A DNA stretch of 64,000 nt from Burkholderia sp. BCC1644 (GTDB lineage: Bacteria; Pseudomonadota; Gammaproteobacteria; Burkholderiales; Burkholderiaceae), in NCBI RefSeq assembly GCF_902833225.1, contig NZ_CADFEI010000005.1:414011-478010 (forward strand), read 5' to 3'. The position numbers were made by a program, and so were the translations under genes. Positions 1-10,506 of the stretch are shown here, piece after piece (position 1 is the stretch's first letter; every line of letters starts with the position of its first letter). The notes beneath the pieces are model-generated. The model saw only the letters and a list, made by a program, of their open reading frames with translations, ran no database searches and was not told the origin of the DNA.

Positions 1-486
1 CTGCGCGACGCGCTCGACCTCGTGTCGAAGCGCGAACCCGACCTGATCGTCGCATTCGGCGGCCACGCGATGGCGGCCGGCCTCACGCTCGACACCGAGA
101 ACGTGCCGCGCTTCGCGGCCGCCTTCGAGGCCGTCGCGCGCGAATGGCTGTCCGACGACGCGCTCGCCCGCGTGATCGAGACCGACGGCGAACTCGAGGA
201 CGCGTACTTCACGCCGCAGTTCGTCGGCCTGCTCGACGAGGCCGTGTGGGGGCAAGGTTTTCCGGCGCCGCTTTTCTCGGGCGAATTCGACGTCGTGTCG
301 CAATCGCTCGTGAAGGAGAAGCACCTGAAGCTGCAGCTTGCGCGCGGCCGCCAGCGCTTCAATGCGATCTGGTTCAACCACACCGAACCGCTGCCCGAGA
401 GCGCCCTGGTCGCCTACCGGCTCGTCGCCGACACGTGGAACGGCGTCACGCGCGTCCAGCTGATCGTCGAGCACGCAGCCGGCTGA
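1..486 (+). CDS. recJ: single-stranded-DNA-specific exonuclease RecJ, C-terminal part
   Basis: Only the last 161 codons are inside the window; the frame is open at base 1 and stops at 484-486. RecJ is a 5'-3' single-strand exonuclease that acts in recombination and mismatch repair. The visible part starts in the DHHA1 half, with the glycine-rich motif GGHAMAAGLT at about residues 20-29 of the fragment. It ends in the RecJ OB-fold, where WGQGFPAPLF (about 77-86) and the RFNAIWF stretch are typical. The catalytic DHH motifs lie upstream and cannot be checked. The gene is followed by prfB, the order seen in many betaproteobacteria. The family call is firm from the DHHA1/OB pattern. Confidence 0.88.
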   Translation: MRDALDLVSKREPDLIVAFGGHAMAAGLTLDTENVPRFAAAFEAVAREWLSDDALARVIETDGELEDAYFTPQFVGLLDEAVWGQGFPAPLFSGEFDVVSQSLVKEKHLKLQLARGRQRFNAIWFNHTEPLPESALVAYRLVADTWNGVTRVQLIVEHAAG

Positions 487-600
487 GCACGGGCCACCCG
501 GCCCGCTGCCGCGCCCGCCCCGGCATGCGCGCCGCGCCGGATGGGGCCGCGGCACACGTGCGCGCACCGTTTGCGTCACCGGGCAACCCTGCCGATCGGC

Positions 601-606
601 TATAAT
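601..606 (+). promoter_or_regulatory. probable -10 box of the prfB promoter
   Basis: A perfect TATAAT lies 36 bases before the prfB start codon, in the 155-base gap after recJ. No good -35 box is found at 16-18 bases upstream, so the promoter call rests on the -10 box and its position. Confidence 0.4.
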
Positions 607-641
607 TCCGCTTTTTTACGAAGCAAGAATAGCGAACGATC

Positions 642-1746
642 ATGGAAGCGGAACGTCTCAACGCGATCGAAAGCTCCCTGCTCGACCTGCGCAACCGCGC
701 GGGCGAGCTTCGGGGGTATCTTTGACTACGACGCCAAAGCTGCGCGTCTGACCGAAGTCAACAAGGAACTCGAAGACCCGAACGTCTGGAACGATTCGAA
801 GAACGCCCAGGCGCTCGGTCGCGAGAAGAAGCTGCTCGAAGGCGTCGTCACGACGCTCACCGCGCTGGATGGCGACTTGCGCGACGCACTCGACCTGTTC
901 GAGCTGGCGCGCGAGGAAGGTGACGAGGACACGCTCCTCGCGTCGGAAGAAGATGCCGCGAAGCTCGAAGCGCGCGTCGGCGACATCGAGTTCCGCCGGA
1001 TGTTCTCGAACCCGGCCGACCCGAACAACTGCTTCATCGACATCCAGGCCGGCGCCGGCGGCACCGAGGCTTGCGACTGGGCATCGATGCTGCTGCGCCA
1101 GTACCTGCGCTACTGCGAGCGCAAGGGCTTCAAGGCCGAGGTGCTCGAAGAGTCCGACGGCGACGTCGCCGGCATCAAGAACGCGACGGTCAAGGTCACG
1201 GGCGAATACGCATACGGCTTCCTGCGCACCGAAACGGGCATCCACCGCCTCGTGCGCAAATCGCCGTTCGACTCGTCGGGCGGCCGCCATACGTCGTTCT
1301 CGTCGGTGTTCGTCTATCCGGAAATCGACGACTCGATCGAAGTCGAGATCAACCCGGCCGACCTGCGCATCGACACGTACCGCGCATCGGGCGCGGGCGG
1401 TCAGCACATCAACAAGACCGACTCCGCGGTGCGGATCACGCACATGCCGACCGGTATCGTCGTGCAGTGCCAGAACGACCGCTCGCAGCACCGCAACCGC
1501 GCAGAAGCGATGGCGATGCTGAAATCGCGCCTGTATGAAGTCGAGATGCGCAAGCGCCAGGCCGAACAGGACAAGCTCGAATCGAGCAAGACCGATGTGG
1601 GCTGGGGCCACCAGATCCGCTCGTACGTGCTCGACCAGAGCCGCGTGAAGGACTTGCGTACGAACGTCGAAATGAGCAACACGCGTGCGGTGCTCGACGG
1701 CGATCTCGACGACTTCATCAGCGCCAGCCTCAAACAGGGCGTGTAA
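642..1746 (+). CDS. prfB: peptide chain release factor 2, with programmed +1 frameshift
   Basis: RF2 ends translation at UGA and UAA. Synthesis begins at ATG 642 and the first frame stops at TGA 723-725 after 27 codons. Slipping +1 past T723 continues at GAC 724 and gives 367 residues, the usual RF2 length. In the second frame I see the RF2 stop-recognition tripeptide in [11 protein letters not shown] and the catalytic GGQ in [13 protein letters not shown]. The fused protein matches RF2 in order: N-terminal helical domain, PCRF domain, then the peptidyl-tRNA hydrolysis domain. A -10 box sits upstream and lysS follows 73 bases later, the usual prfB-lysS pair. A gene finder that ignores the shift would misplace the start in an upstream frame. 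Confidence 0.97.
711..726 (+). promoter_or_regulatory. prfB programmed +1 frameshift site
   Basis: The signal reads CGGGGGTATCTTTGAC. It has a Shine-Dalgarno-like G-run, then the slippery CTT codon followed directly by in-frame TGA and C. This is the classic RF2 autoregulation site: low RF2 makes the ribosome pause at the poor UGAC context and slip from CUU to UUU, restoring the downstream frame. Confidence 0.95.
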
Positions 1747-1819
1747 GCGCCGCGGCGCGGCCTGGCCCGCGCCGCCCTTCCCGTTTGCGTTGCCGCACCC
1801 ACTCCGAATTCCGACCATC

Positions 1820-3346
1820 ATGACCGAACCGACCCAAACGCAGCCCGCCGTCACGGCGGACGAAAACCAGATCATCGCCGAGCGCCGCGAGAAGCTGCGC
1901 GCCCTGCGCGAGCAAGGCGTCGCCTACCCGAACGATTTCCGGCCCGAGCACCACGCAGCCGACCTGCAGGCGAAATTCGCCGACTCGGACAAGGCCGCGC
2001 TCGAAGCGAACCCGGTCGAGGTGTCGGTCGCCGGCCGCATGATGCTCAAGCGCGTGATGGGCAAGGCGAGCTTCGCGACGGTGCAGGACGGTTCGGGCCA
2101 GATCCAGTTCTTCGTGACGCCGAACGACGTCGGCGCCGAAACCTACGACGCATTCAAGAAGTGGGACCTCGGCGACATCGTCGCCGCGCGCGGCGTGCTG
2201 TTCCGCACCAACAAGGGCGAGCTGTCGGTCCAGTGCAAGGAGCTGCGCCTGCTGTCGAAGGCGCTGCGTCCGCTGCCGGACAAGTTCCACGGCCTGTCCG
2301 ACCAGGAAATGCGCTACCGCCAGCGCTACGTCGACCTGATCGTCACGCCGGAAACGCGCGACACGTTCCGCGCCCGCACCAAAACGATCGCGTCGATCCG
2401 CAAGTTCATGGACAACGCCGAGTTCATGGAAGTCGAAACGCCGATGCTGCACCCGATCCCGGGCGGCGCGGCGGCGAAGCCGTTCGTCACGCATCACAAT
2501 GCGCTCGACATGCAGATGTTCCTGCGCATCGCGCCGGAGCTGTATCTGAAGCGCCTGATCGTCGGCGGCTTCGAACGCGTGTTCGAGATCAACCGTAACT
2601 TCCGGAACGAAGGCGTGTCGCCGCGTCACAACCCGGAATTCACGATGATGGAGTTCTACGCCGCGTACACCGACTACCGCTGGCTGATGGATTTCACCGA
2701 GCAACTGATCCGCCAGGCGGCAATCGATGCGCTCGGTACCGCGACGATCCAGTATCAAGGCCGTGAGCTCGACCTCGCGAAGCCGTTCCATCGCCTGACG
2801 ATCACGCAGGCGATCCAGAAGTACGCACCGGACTACACCGCCGGCCAGTTGTCGGACGACGCGTTCCTGCGCACCGAACTGAAGCGCTTCGGCGTCGACG
2901 TGTCGCAGCCGGCGTTCCTGAACGCGGGCATCGGCGCGCTGCAGCTCGCGCTGTTCGAGGAAACGGCCGAAGCGCAGCTGTGGGAACCGACGTTCATCAT
3001 CGACTACCCGGTCGAGGTGTCGCCGCTCGCACGCGCGTCGGATACGGTGCCGGGCATCACCGAGCGCTTCGAGCTGTTCATGACTGGCCGCGAAATCGCG
3101 AACGGCTTCTCGGAGCTGAACGATCCGGAAGACCAGGCCGCACGCTTCAAGAAGCAGGTCGAGCAGAAGGATGCGGGCGACGAGGAGGCGATGTTCTTCG
3201 ACGCCGACTACATCCGCGCGCTCGAGTACGGGATGCCTCCGACCGGCGGCTGCGGGATCGGCATCGACCGTCTCGTGATGCTGCTGACCGACAGCCCGAC
3301 GATCCGCGACGTGCTGCTGTTCCCCCACCTGCGCCGCGAAGACTGA
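1820..3346 (+). CDS. lysS: lysyl-tRNA synthetase, class II
   Basis: This 508-residue enzyme charges tRNA-Lys in the cytoplasm. The N-terminal OB-fold anticodon-binding domain covers about residues 65-170 ([16 protein letters not shown] region). Class II motif 2 is the [15 protein letters not shown] stretch near 255, followed by [11 protein letters not shown]. Motif 3 is [15 protein letters not shown] near 480. ATG 1820 was chosen because the family N-terminus begins shortly before the OB-fold and longer readings run into prfB. No strong Shine-Dalgarno sequence is visible. It lies 73 bases after prfB and is probably co-transcribed with it. Confidence 0.97.
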   Translation: MTEPTQTQPAVTADENQIIAERREKLRALREQGVAYPNDFRPEHHAADLQAKFADSDKAALEANPVEVSVAGRMMLKRVMGKASFATVQDGSGQIQFFVTPNDVGAETYDAFKKWDLGDIVAARGVLFRTNKGELSVQCKELRLLSKALRPLPDKFHGLSDQEMRYRQRYVDLIVTPETRDTFRARTKTIASIRKFMDNAEFMEVETPMLHPIPGGAAAKPFVTHHNALDMQMFLRIAPELYLKRLIVGGFERVFEINRNFRNEGVSPRHNPEFTMMEFYAAYTDYRWLMDFTEQLIRQAAIDALGTATIQYQGRELDLAKPFHRLTITQAIQKYAPDYTAGQLSDDAFLRTELKRFGVDVSQPAFLNAGIGALQLALFEETAEAQLWEPTFIIDYPVEVSPLARASDTVPGITERFELFMTGREIANGFSELNDPEDQAARFKKQVEQKDAGDEEAMFFDADYIRALEYGMPPTGGCGIGIDRLVMLLTDSPTIRDVLLFPHLRRED

Positions 3347-3692
3347 TCGCCGCGCCCGCGTGTGCGCCGCGCCCTGCGGCGCGCACGCGTCAGCTTTGTA
3401 ACGACGCGTAAATCCCGCCAGCCTGCGTTCGCCGGCTTTCGATCCTCCCCCGTTTTATTCCCCCATCGCAACGGCCTTCTCCGGGTTTTCCCTGTCGCGA
3501 CCGCCGGTGCCCCGCTGCAATTCGTTACACCTTGATACGGTGCGCCGCACGCCGCTGGACGACACTCCTGTTGCGTCACCACGCATGACCACGGGACCAG
3601 AACCAGGCGCAGGAACGCCCGGTCTGCTCGCTCCCGAGCGTGGGATCCGGCCCGGCCCGCAGTGCCGACCCGGATCGACATCGGAGAAAAAA
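3347..3692. other. intergenic region between lysS and the glycine-zipper gene
   Basis: These 346 bases hold no convincing gene. A GC-rich imperfect hairpin (about 3361-3386, GTGCGCCGC against GCGGCGCGCAC) follows lysS and may stop transcription, but it lacks a T-run. The rest has no clear promoter or repeat that I can identify. Confidence 0.5.
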
Positions 3693-4439
3693 ATGGACAA
3701 CCAGAATCAGACCACGCCGCAAAAGCAACGCCTCCACCCGCTCATCGCCACCGCAGCCGGCGCCGTCATCGTCGCCAGCCTCGCGGCGACTGCCGCGATC
3801 ACGGGCGTCTTCCCGAAGGCGAGCAGCAGCAACGCACAGAATGGCCAGACCCAGGCTGCGCTGATCGCATCGCAGCCGGCCGTCGATACGGCCGCGGCCG
3901 CCAGTGCCGCATTGGCCGCGCAAGCACAGCAGCAGGCAGCCGAACAGGCCGCCGCGCAGCAGAAGGCTGCCGAGCAGAAAGCTGCCGTCGCGCAGGCCGA
4001 GCCGAAGCCCGCGCCGCGCCCGGCAGCACCGGCGCACCGCCGTCATACGACGGCACCGCAGCCGCCGCAATACGCGCAGCAGCCGTCGGCGCCGGCCCAG
4101 ACCTACTGCCAGAGCTGCGGCACGGTCGTCGCGATTTCGCAGACGCGCACGCCGGGCCAGAGCTCGGGGATCGGCGCCGTGGGCGGCGCTGCGGCCGGCG
4201 GCCTGCTCGGCAACCAGTTCGGTCACGGCAACGGCCGCACCGCGATGACGATCATCGGCGCGCTGGGCGGCGGTCTCGCCGGCAACCAGGTCGAGAAGCA
4301 GGTGCGCGCGGAAACCGACTATCAGGTGCAAGTGCAGATGGAGAGCGGCGCGACGCGCACGTTCACGTACCACAACCCGCCGCCGTTCGGCCAGGGCCAG
4401 CGCGTGCGGATCGAGAACGGCACGCTGGTCGGCGCGTAA
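3693..4439 (+). CDS. glycine-zipper 2TM-domain envelope protein
   Basis: The 248-residue protein has a short basic N-terminus and a hydrophobic segment (about residues 18-41) that could be a signal anchor. A long Ala/Gln-rich stretch follows (about 55-105), which probably forms a helix or coiled coil, then a Pro-rich linker. The C-terminal third carries the Rick_17kDa_Anti/glycine-zipper pattern: IGAVGGAAAGGLLGNQFG and a second IIGALGGGLAGNQVEKQ. Such proteins (SlyB-like) sit in the cell envelope. There is no lipobox cysteine, so it does not look like a lipoprotein; CQSC near residue 140 is a possible disulfide or metal pair. GGAG lies 6 bases before ATG 3693. The exact role is unknown. Confidence 0.8.
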   Translation: MDNQNQTTPQKQRLHPLIATAAGAVIVASLAATAAITGVFPKASSSNAQNGQTQAALIASQPAVDTAAAASAALAAQAQQQAAEQAAAQQKAAEQKAAVAQAEPKPAPRPAAPAHRRHTTAPQPPQYAQQPSAPAQTYCQSCGTVVAISQTRTPGQSSGIGAVGGAAAGGLLGNQFGHGNGRTAMTIIGALGGGLAGNQVEKQVRAETDYQVQVQMESGATRTFTYHNPPPFGQGQRVRIENGTLVGA

Positions 4440-4501
4440 TCGCCTGATTGCATCGGTGCCCCCTGCCCGCGCGTCGTGCGCGGGCAAGCGACCAGAAAAC
4501 G

Positions 4502-4540
4502 AAAACGGCTCGTGAGCAAGTGCTCACGAGCCGTTTTTTT
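4502..4540. terminator. bidirectional intrinsic terminator
   Basis: A perfect 17-bp stem (4502-4518 with 4521-4537) has a two-base loop, with a T-run on the plus side and an A-run before the stem. It separates the plus-strand glycine-zipper gene from the minus-strand isc operon and can serve both. Confidence 0.92.
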
Positions 4541-4586
4541 CATCGGTGCGGTACGCGCCCATGCGGCGCACGCGGTGCCCGGTCGG

Positions 4587-4796
4587 TCAGTCCTCGTCGT
4601 CGAAATCCGATTCGTCGATCCAGTGGGCCTGGATCGCTTCAAGGATCTTCTCGCCGGAGTGCTTGGGATCGTCGTCGAAGCCGTCGAGTTCGAGCACCCA
4701 CTGGCGCAGGTCGACGAAATTGATCCGCTGCGGGTTGATGTCCGGGTGCTTGTCCGCCAGCGCAATGGCTATTTCACGCGAATCGGTCCATTTCAT
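4587..4796 (-). CDS. iscX: Fe-S assembly protein IscX
   Basis: A 69-residue acidic protein, last gene of the isc operon. IscX (YfhJ) binds IscS and modulates cluster synthesis, possibly as an iron-dependent regulator. The whole sequence fits the family: MKWTDSREIA at the N-terminus, the DKHPDINP stretch near residue 16, LRQWVLELDGFDDDP in the middle and an acidic tail. It starts 19 bases after fdx and is surely co-transcribed. The terminator at 4502-4540 closes the operon after it. Confidence 0.95.
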   Translation of the reverse strand: MKWTDSREIAIALADKHPDINPQRINFVDLRQWVLELDGFDDDPKHSGEKILEAIQAHWIDESDFDDED

Positions 4797-4815
4797 CGCC
4801 TGCCTCCGGTTTAGG

Positions 4816-5157
4816 TCAGTGGTTTTCCTTCGCGTGGTTGATCGAGTACTTCGGAATCTCGACCACCAGGTCCGAATCTTCCTTCACGATCGCCTGGCAC
4901 GACAGGCGCGACGTCGGCTCGAGGCCCCACGCCTTGTCCAGCAGATCGTCTTCGTCCTCCTCGGACGGCGTCAGATCGTTGAAACCCTCGCGGATCACCA
5001 CGTGGCACGTCGTGCATGCGCACGACTTCTCGCATGCGTGCTCGATCTCGATCCCGTGATCGAGCAGGTTGTCGCAGATACTCTTGCCGGGCGTCGCGTC
5101 GATCACTGCGCCATCCGGACACAGTTCGACGTGAGGCAGCACTACCAGTTGAGGCAT
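4816..5157 (-). CDS. fdx: ISC-type [2Fe-2S] ferredoxin
   Basis: The 113-residue adrenodoxin-type ferredoxin supplies electrons to the ISC cluster machinery. Cluster ligands are visible as C42, C48, C51 (spacing C-x5-C-x2-C) and C87 in RLSCQAI. An extra Cys at 46 lies within the binding loop, as in other Fdx proteins. It sits between hscA (90 bases upstream) and iscX (19 bases downstream), which matches the standard isc order. Confidence 0.96.
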   Translation of the reverse strand: MPQLVVLPHVELCPDGAVIDATPGKSICDNLLDHGIEIEHACEKSCACTTCHVVIREGFNDLTPSEEDEDDLLDKAWGLEPTSRLSCQAIVKEDSDLVVEIPKYSINHAKENH

Positions 5158-5247
5158 GTCCGTTCCGTCAGTCAGGGTGCGGCGCCAGGCGCCGCACGGT
5201 TCATTATCGCGCGCAGGCCGTCGCCGGCCGATGCGCGGTTCGCAAGT

Positions 5248-7116
5248 TCAGATCTCGTCGAGCCGGCGGCCCGACAGCGCGCGCTTGATGCTCTTGTCCA
5301 TCCGGCGCGCCGCGAATTCGTCGGTGCCGTCGGCCAGCGTCTTGGTCGCCGCTTCGATCGCGTTCGTATCGTCGCCCTGCGCGACCGCGCGCAGCGCGGC
5401 GGCAAGCGCATCGACCTGCGTACGCTCGTTGGCATCGAGCAGTTCGCCGTCGGCCGCCAGCGCAGCCTGTGTCGCTTCGAGCATCCGCTCGGCCTCGACC
5501 TGCGCTTCGCGCAGCGCGCGGGCGCGCATGTCGATTTCGGCCGTCTTGAAGCTCTCCTCGAGCATCTTCGCGATGTCGTCGTCGGCGAGGCCGTACGACG
5601 GCTTCACGACGACCGACGCCTCGACGCCCGACAGTTGTTCGCGTGCGAACACCGACAGCAGGCCGTCCGCATCGACCTGATAGGTCACGCGAATGCGCGC
5701 GGCGCCGGCCGTCATCGGCGGAATGCCGCGCAGCTCGAAGCGGGCGAGCGACCGGCAGTCGGCGACGAGCTCGCGCTCGCCCTGCACGACGTGGATCGCC
5801 ATGGCCGTCTGGCCGTCCTTGAAGGTCGTGAATTCCTGCGCGCGCGCGATCGGAATCGTCGAGTTGCGCGGAATGATCTTCTCGACGAGGCCGCCCATCG
5901 TCTCGACACCGAGCGACAGCGGAATCACGTCGAGCAGCAGCCAGTCGTCGCCGGTACCGCGATTGCCCGCGAGCAGGTCGGCCTGGATCGCCGCGCCGAG
6001 CGCGACGACCTGGTCCGGATCGAGGTTCACGAGCGGCGGCTGGCCGAAATATTTCGCGACCGCGTCGCGGATCACCGGCATGCGCGTCGCGCCGCCGACC
6101 AGCACGACACCCTTGATGTCGGCCGGCGTGACCTGCGCGTCGCGCAACGCCTTGCGGGTCGGCGAGAGCGTACGCTGCACGAGCGGCTCGACGAGCGACG
6201 CGAACGTGTCATGCGTAATCGTCTGCACGAGGTGCGCACCGCCCGACAGCGTGACATCCAGCGACGCCTGCGGCGCGGCGGACAGCGCTTCCTTCAGCAC
6301 ACGCACACGGTCGAGCAGCAGGCGCACGTCTTCGGGCGCCAGCGTCTTCGCGTCGATGCCGGCCTGCGCGAGCACGTGGCCAAACAGCGCATGGTCGAAA
6401 TCGTCGCCGCCGAGCGCGGAATCGCCGCCTGCGGCCAGCACTTCGAACACGCCCTTCGTCAGCTTCAGGATCGACAGGTCGAACGTACCGCCGCCGAGGT
6501 CGTACACCGCGTAGAGGCCTTCGGCCCCGTTGTCGAGGCCGTAGGCAATCGCCGCGGCCGTCGGCTCGTTCAGCAGACGCAGCACGTTGAGGCCCGCGAG
6601 GCGCGCGGCGTCCTTGGTCGCCTGACGCTGCGCGTCGTCGAAATACGCGGGCACCGTGATCACCGCGCCGACCAGATCGTCACCGAGCGAATCCTCGGCG
6701 CGATAGCGCAGCGTCGCGAGAATTTCGGCCGACACTTCGACCGGGCTCTTCACCCCGTCGATCGTACGGATCTGCACCATGCCCGGCGCATCGACGAATT
6801 CGTACGGTGCGTTTGCCGCTCCTTCGACCTCGGCCTTGCCGCGGCCCATGAAGCGCTTGACCGATACGATCGTGTTGCGCGGATCGGTAGCGGCTTGCTC
6901 CTTCGCTTCGTGGCCGATGCGACGGCCGCCCTTCTCGAGGTAGCGGACCACCGACGGCAGCAGCATGCGGCCTGCTTCGTCCGGCAGCACTTCCGGCACG
7001 CTGTTGCGCACGGCCGCGACGAGCGAGTTCGTCGTGCCGAGATCGATCCCGACGGCGAGTCGCCGCTGGTGCGGCGCCGGCGCCATGCCCGGTTCGGAAA
7101 TTTGCAGTAAAGCCAT
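5248..7116 (-). CDS. hscA: Fe-S cluster transfer chaperone HscA
   Basis: A specialised Hsp70 of 622 residues. With HscB it binds the LPPVK motif of IscU and drives cluster transfer by ATP hydrolysis. The N-terminal ATPase domain shows [14 protein letters not shown] near residue 24, [14 protein letters not shown] near 205 and [17 protein letters not shown] near 335. The substrate-binding domain follows from about 385 and ends in a helical lid. Compared with DnaK it lacks the long acidic tail, as expected for HscA. It is 54 bases downstream of hscB. Confidence 0.96.
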   Translation of the reverse strand: MALLQISEPGMAPAPHQRRLAVGIDLGTTNSLVAAVRNSVPEVLPDEAGRMLLPSVVRYLEKGGRRIGHEAKEQAATDPRNTIVSVKRFMGRGKAEVEGAANAPYEFVDAPGMVQIRTIDGVKSPVEVSAEILATLRYRAEDSLGDDLVGAVITVPAYFDDAQRQATKDAARLAGLNVLRLLNEPTAAAIAYGLDNGAEGLYAVYDLGGGTFDLSILKLTKGVFEVLAAGGDSALGGDDFDHALFGHVLAQAGIDAKTLAPEDVRLLLDRVRVLKEALSAAPQASLDVTLSGGAHLVQTITHDTFASLVEPLVQRTLSPTRKALRDAQVTPADIKGVVLVGGATRMPVIRDAVAKYFGQPPLVNLDPDQVVALGAAIQADLLAGNRGTGDDWLLLDVIPLSLGVETMGGLVEKIIPRNSTIPIARAQEFTTFKDGQTAMAIHVVQGERELVADCRSLARFELRGIPPMTAGAARIRVTYQVDADGLLSVFAREQLSGVEASVVVKPSYGLADDDIAKMLEESFKTAEIDMRARALREAQVEAERMLEATQAALAADGELLDANERTQVDALAAALRAVAQGDDTNAIEAATKTLADGTDEFAARRMDKSIKRALSGRRLDEI

Positions 7117-7170
7117 CTTGGTTCGTTCGGGCGCTCGGCCCGTTTGCTGCGCGTGCCGCGAGGCACGCGG

Positions 7171-7698
7171 TTAAGTTTCGAGGCGCTCGATCTGCGCGCC
7201 CACTTCCGACGCGACGCGTTCGATGAACATCAGCTGGCGCACGGCTTCCGCGGCGGCCTGGTCGGCGCCGCTGTCGAGCAGCGTGCCGAGGCGCTCGACG
7301 CGCACGCGCTTCTCGTCGCGCAACTCGGCGAGCAACCCGTCGAGCGCGTCGACGTTGCGGGCGGCCGCGGCATCCTCGATGCCCTCGCGCCACTCCATCT
7401 GCTGCATCAGGAACGCCGGCTCCATCGCCGTGTTGTTTTCCGCGCCGATATCCACGCCGCGCAGCGACAGCAGATAGGACGCGCGCTTCAGCGGATCGCG
7501 CAGCGTGCGGTATGCCTCGTTCGCGCGGGTTGCCCATTGCATCGCGATGCGCTTCTGTGCATCGCCGGCCGCCGCGAAGCGGTCCGGATGCACCTGCGTC
7601 TGCACCGTCCGGTAGGCGGTATCGAGCGCCGTTTCGTCGAGCGCGAATTGCGCCGGCAGGTGAAACAGGTCGAAGTGGCTGTCTTTCAGCGAGACCAT
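7171..7698 (-). CDS. hscB: Fe-S assembly co-chaperone HscB
   Basis: This 175-residue J-domain protein delivers IscU to HscA and stimulates its ATPase. The J-domain HPD motif is in [12 protein letters not shown] at about residue 35, followed by [19 protein letters not shown]. The C-terminal three-helix bundle binds IscU. The open frame runs farther upstream, but I start at ATG 7698 ([10 protein letters not shown]), which gives the usual length and begins just before the J-domain. It lies between iscA and hscA. Confidence 0.94.
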   Translation of the reverse strand: MVSLKDSHFDLFHLPAQFALDETALDTAYRTVQTQVHPDRFAAAGDAQKRIAMQWATRANEAYRTLRDPLKRASYLLSLRGVDIGAENNTAMEPAFLMQQMEWREGIEDAAAARNVDALDGLLAELRDEKRVRVERLGTLLDSGADQAAAEAVRQLMFIERVASEVGAQIERLET

Positions 7699-7792
7699 CG
7701 TCGCGTTCAATTCCGGTTCGTCGCGCGGCAAACGCCGCGCATTAAAAAGGCGGCCCGTGCCGCCTCTTGCCCGCATCGCGCGGAAATCCGCG

Positions 7793-8116
7793 TCACACGC
7801 GGAACGATTCGCCGCAACCGCACTCGTCCTTCACGTTCGGGTTGTTGAACTTGAACCCTTCGTTCAGGCCTTCGCGGGCGAAGTCGAGCTCGGTGCCGTC
7901 GATGTACGCGAGACTCTTCGGATCGACGATCACCTTCACGCCATGGCTCTCGAACACTTGATCCTCGGGAGCCAGCTCGTCGACATACTCGAGCTTGTAC
8001 GCGAGCCCCGAGCACCCGGTCGTGCGAACGCCAAGCCGCAGGCCCACACCCTTGCCGCGACGGACGAGGTATTTCTGAACGTGCTGTGCTGCTTTTTCGG
8101 TCAGTGTAATTGCCAT
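7793..8116 (-). CDS. iscA: A-type Fe-S carrier IscA
   Basis: A 107-residue A-type carrier that accepts iron or clusters and passes them to apoproteins. The three conserved ligand cysteines are C35 in [11 protein letters not shown] and the C99/C101 pair in DECGCGESF. The start at ATG 8116 ([11 protein letters not shown]) is the family start. It is 65 bases downstream of iscU. Confidence 0.96.
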   Translation of the reverse strand: MAITLTEKAAQHVQKYLVRRGKGVGLRLGVRTTGCSGLAYKLEYVDELAPEDQVFESHGVKVIVDPKSLAYIDGTELDFAREGLNEGFKFNNPNVKDECGCGESFRV

Positions 8117-8181
8117 GATGTCCTTGCCGCGGCGCGCCACCGGGGCCCGCCGCGTTTCCTTCTCTAGCTGCTCGATGCCGC

Positions 8182-8589
8182 TCAGGCTGCTGCCTGATCG
8201 CCTTCCTTGGTGTCGTGGCGCTTCTTGTAGTCGGCCACGGCTGCCTTGATCGCGTCTTCCGCGAGGATCGAGCAGTGAATCTTCACCGGCGGCAGCGCGA
8301 GTTCTTCGGCGATCTGCGTGTTCTTGATCGACAGGGCTTCGTCGAGCGTCTTGCCCTTCACCCACTCGGTGACGAGCGAGCTCGACGCGATCGCCGAACC
8401 GCAACCGTAGGTCTTGAACTTCGCGTCTTCGATCACGCCGTCCGCGCCGACGCGGATCTGCAGCTTCATCACGTCGCCGCAAGCCGGCGCGCCGACCATG
8501 CCCGTGCCGACCGTGTCGTCGTCCTTCGCGAACGAACCGACGTTGCGCGGGTTTTCGTAGTGATCCAGAACCTTGTTGCTGTAAGACAT
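8182..8589 (-). CDS. iscU: Fe-S cluster assembly scaffold IscU
   Basis: The 135-residue scaffold on which IscS-derived sulfur and iron form a cluster. Ligand residues appear in [22 protein letters not shown] and [11 protein letters not shown]. The HscA-recognition motif LPPVK directly precedes the last cysteine. The C-terminal tail ([11 protein letters not shown]) is slightly longer than in E. coli. It lies 67 bases after iscS. Confidence 0.97.
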   Translation of the reverse strand: MSYSNKVLDHYENPRNVGSFAKDDDTVGTGMVGAPACGDVMKLQIRVGADGVIEDAKFKTYGCGSAIASSSLVTEWVKGKTLDEALSIKNTQIAEELALPPVKIHCSILAEDAIKAAVADYKKRHDTKEGDQAAA

Positions 8590-8656
8590 GACTCAGACTC
8601 CTTGACTCGTTACGTCTGCGTGCGTCAATCCGCCCGCGGGTGCATTCAATGCGGTA

Positions 8657-9880
8657 TTAGTGTGCGGCCCATTCGATCGTCGACAGATCGATGCCTTCCT
8701 GGTGCATTTCCCAAAGCGGCGACAGTTCGCGCAGCTTCGCGATCTTGCTGTTCAGCAGGTTGATCACGAAGTCGACTTCCTGCTCCGTCGTGAAGCGGCC
8801 GACCGTGAAGCGGATCGAGCTGTGCGCGAGTTCGTCGTTGCGGCCGAGCGCACGCAGCACGTACGACGGCTCCAGCGACGCCGACGTGCACGCGGAGCCC
8901 GACGACACCGCGACGTCCTTGATCGCCATGATCAGCGACTCGCCTTCGACGAAGTTGAAGCTGATGTTCAGGTTGTGCGGGACACGGCGTTCCATGTCGC
9001 CGTTCACGTAGGTTTCCTCGATCTGCGACAGGCCGCGCAGCAGCTTGTCGCGCAGCATGCGGACGCGCTCGTTCTCGGTCGCCATTTCTTCGCGGGCGAT
9101 GCGGAACGCTTCGCCCATGCCGACGATCTGGTGCGTCGCCAGCGTGCCCGAGCGCATGCCGCGCTCGTGGCCACCGCCGTGCATCTGTGCTTCGATGCGC
9201 ACGCGCGGCTTGCGGCGCACGTACAGCGCACCGATGCCCTTCGGGCCATAGGTCTTGTGCGCCGAGAACGACATCAGGTCGACCTTCAGCTTCGCGAGGT
9301 CGATCGCGACCTTGCCGGTCGACTGGGCGGCGTCGACGTGGAACACGATGCCCTTCTCGCGGCAGATCTCACCGATCGTCTCGATGTCCTGGATCACGCC
9401 GATCTCGTTGTTCACGTGCATCACCGACACGAGGATCGTGTCCGGGCGCAGCGCGGCCTTGAACACGTCGAGGTCGATCAGGCCGTCATCCTTCACGTCG
9501 AGGTAGGTGACTTCGAAACCGTCGCGCTCGAGCTCGCGGCAGGTATCGAGCACGGCCTTGTGCTCGGTCTTCACCGTGATGATGTGCTTGCCCTTGCCCT
9601 TGTAGAAGTTCGCGGCACCCTTGATCGCAAGGTTGTCCGATTCCGTGGCGCCGGACGTCCAGATGATCTCGCGCGGATCGGCGTTCACGAGTGCGGCCAC
9701 CTGTTCGCGCGCTTCCTCGACTGCACGCTCCGCATCCCAGCCGTAAGCGTGGCTGCGCGACGCCGGGTTGCCGAACTGCTGGCGCAGGTACGGCACCATC
9801 TTGTCGACCACGCGCGGATCGACGGGGGTCGTCGCGCTGTAATCCATGTAGATGGGCAGGTGGAGAGTCTCTTGGGTCAT
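8657..9880 (-). CDS. iscS: cysteine desulfurase IscS
   Basis: A 407-residue PLP enzyme that converts cysteine to alanine and a persulfide, the sulfur source for Fe-S clusters and thiolated tRNA. The N-terminus [15 protein letters not shown] is diagnostic. The PLP lysine lies in [15 protein letters not shown], and the mobile catalytic loop carries Cys in [17 protein letters not shown]. The C-terminus ends in the usual IscU-contact region ([13 protein letters not shown]). GGAG is found 7 bases upstream of ATG 9880. It is preceded by iscR with a 69-base gap. Confidence 0.97.
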   Translation of the reverse strand: MTQETLHLPIYMDYSATTPVDPRVVDKMVPYLRQQFGNPASRSHAYGWDAERAVEEAREQVAALVNADPREIIWTSGATESDNLAIKGAANFYKGKGKHIITVKTEHKAVLDTCRELERDGFEVTYLDVKDDGLIDLDVFKAALRPDTILVSVMHVNNEIGVIQDIETIGEICREKGIVFHVDAAQSTGKVAIDLAKLKVDLMSFSAHKTYGPKGIGALYVRRKPRVRIEAQMHGGGHERGMRSGTLATHQIVGMGEAFRIAREEMATENERVRMLRDKLLRGLSQIEETYVNGDMERRVPHNLNISFNFVEGESLIMAIKDVAVSSGSACTSASLEPSYVLRALGRNDELAHSSIRFTVGRFTTEQEVDFVINLLNSKIAKLRELSPLWEMHQEGIDLSTIEWAAH

Positions 9881-9949
9881 CTGTCGCTCCGGGTATTCTG
9901 TGCAGGGACTAACTATGTGCGTTATGGGGTATGGCGGGCGCCTTCGCGC

Positions 9950-10489
9950 TCACGAACTCGCGATGTTGAACACCGAATTGGGGCCGAGCGGCATCGTGCG
10001 CACGGGCTCGGCCGGTGCGGCGACGGGCTCCGGCGTGCGGCGATCGCGCAGCACCGCAGGGGCGCCCTCGCGTGCACGCTGCTGATCGACGAGATCCTGC
10101 AGCGACACGGAGTCGAGGTATTCGACCATCTTCTGGTTCAGGGTCGACCACAGCTCGTGCGTCATGCAATGGCCGTCGGGCTGCTTCGAGCCGTCGCACG
10201 TGCCTTTGCCGCCGCACTGCGTGGCGTCGAGCGGTTCATCGACCGCGATGATGATGTCGGCAACGGTGACGTCCTGCGCGCGACGCGCGAGGTTGTAGCC
10301 GCCGCCCGGGCCGCGCACGGATTCGACGATTTCATGCCTGCGCAGCTTGCCGAACAGCTGTTCGAGATACGAGAGCGAAATCCGCTGGCGCTGGCTGATG
10401 CCTGCAAGCGTCACCGGGCCCTGCTCCTGGCGCAGTGCCAAGTCAATCATCGCCGTGACGGCGAAACGGCCTTTGGTGGTGAGTCTCAT
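9950..10489 (-). CDS. iscR: Rrf2-family Fe-S regulator IscR
   Basis: A 179-residue repressor that binds a [2Fe-2S] cluster and shuts down the isc operon when cluster supply is adequate. The winged helix covers about residues 1-80, with recognition helix region ISLSYLEQLFGKLR. Cluster ligands are C92, C98 and C108, plus a His at 111. The last Cys and His are each four residues later than in E. coli IscR (C104, H107), because the loop carries an insertion (SKQPDGHC). The gene is first in the operon, and two IscR-like sites overlap its promoter, which indicates autoregulation. Confidence 0.96.
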   Translation of the reverse strand: MRLTTKGRFAVTAMIDLALRQEQGPVTLAGISQRQRISLSYLEQLFGKLRRHEIVESVRGPGGGYNLARRAQDVTVADIIIAVDEPLDATQCGGKGTCDGSKQPDGHCMTHELWSTLNQKMVEYLDSVSLQDLVDQQRAREGAPAVLRDRRTPEPVAAPAEPVRTMPLGPNSVFNIASS

Positions 10490-10506
10490 GGTGTCTAGGG
10501 GACTGC

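Noticed and set aside
4546..7110. An 854-codon plus-strand open frame opposite iscX, fdx and hscA.
   Set aside because: It is the antisense shadow of three well-supported isc genes.
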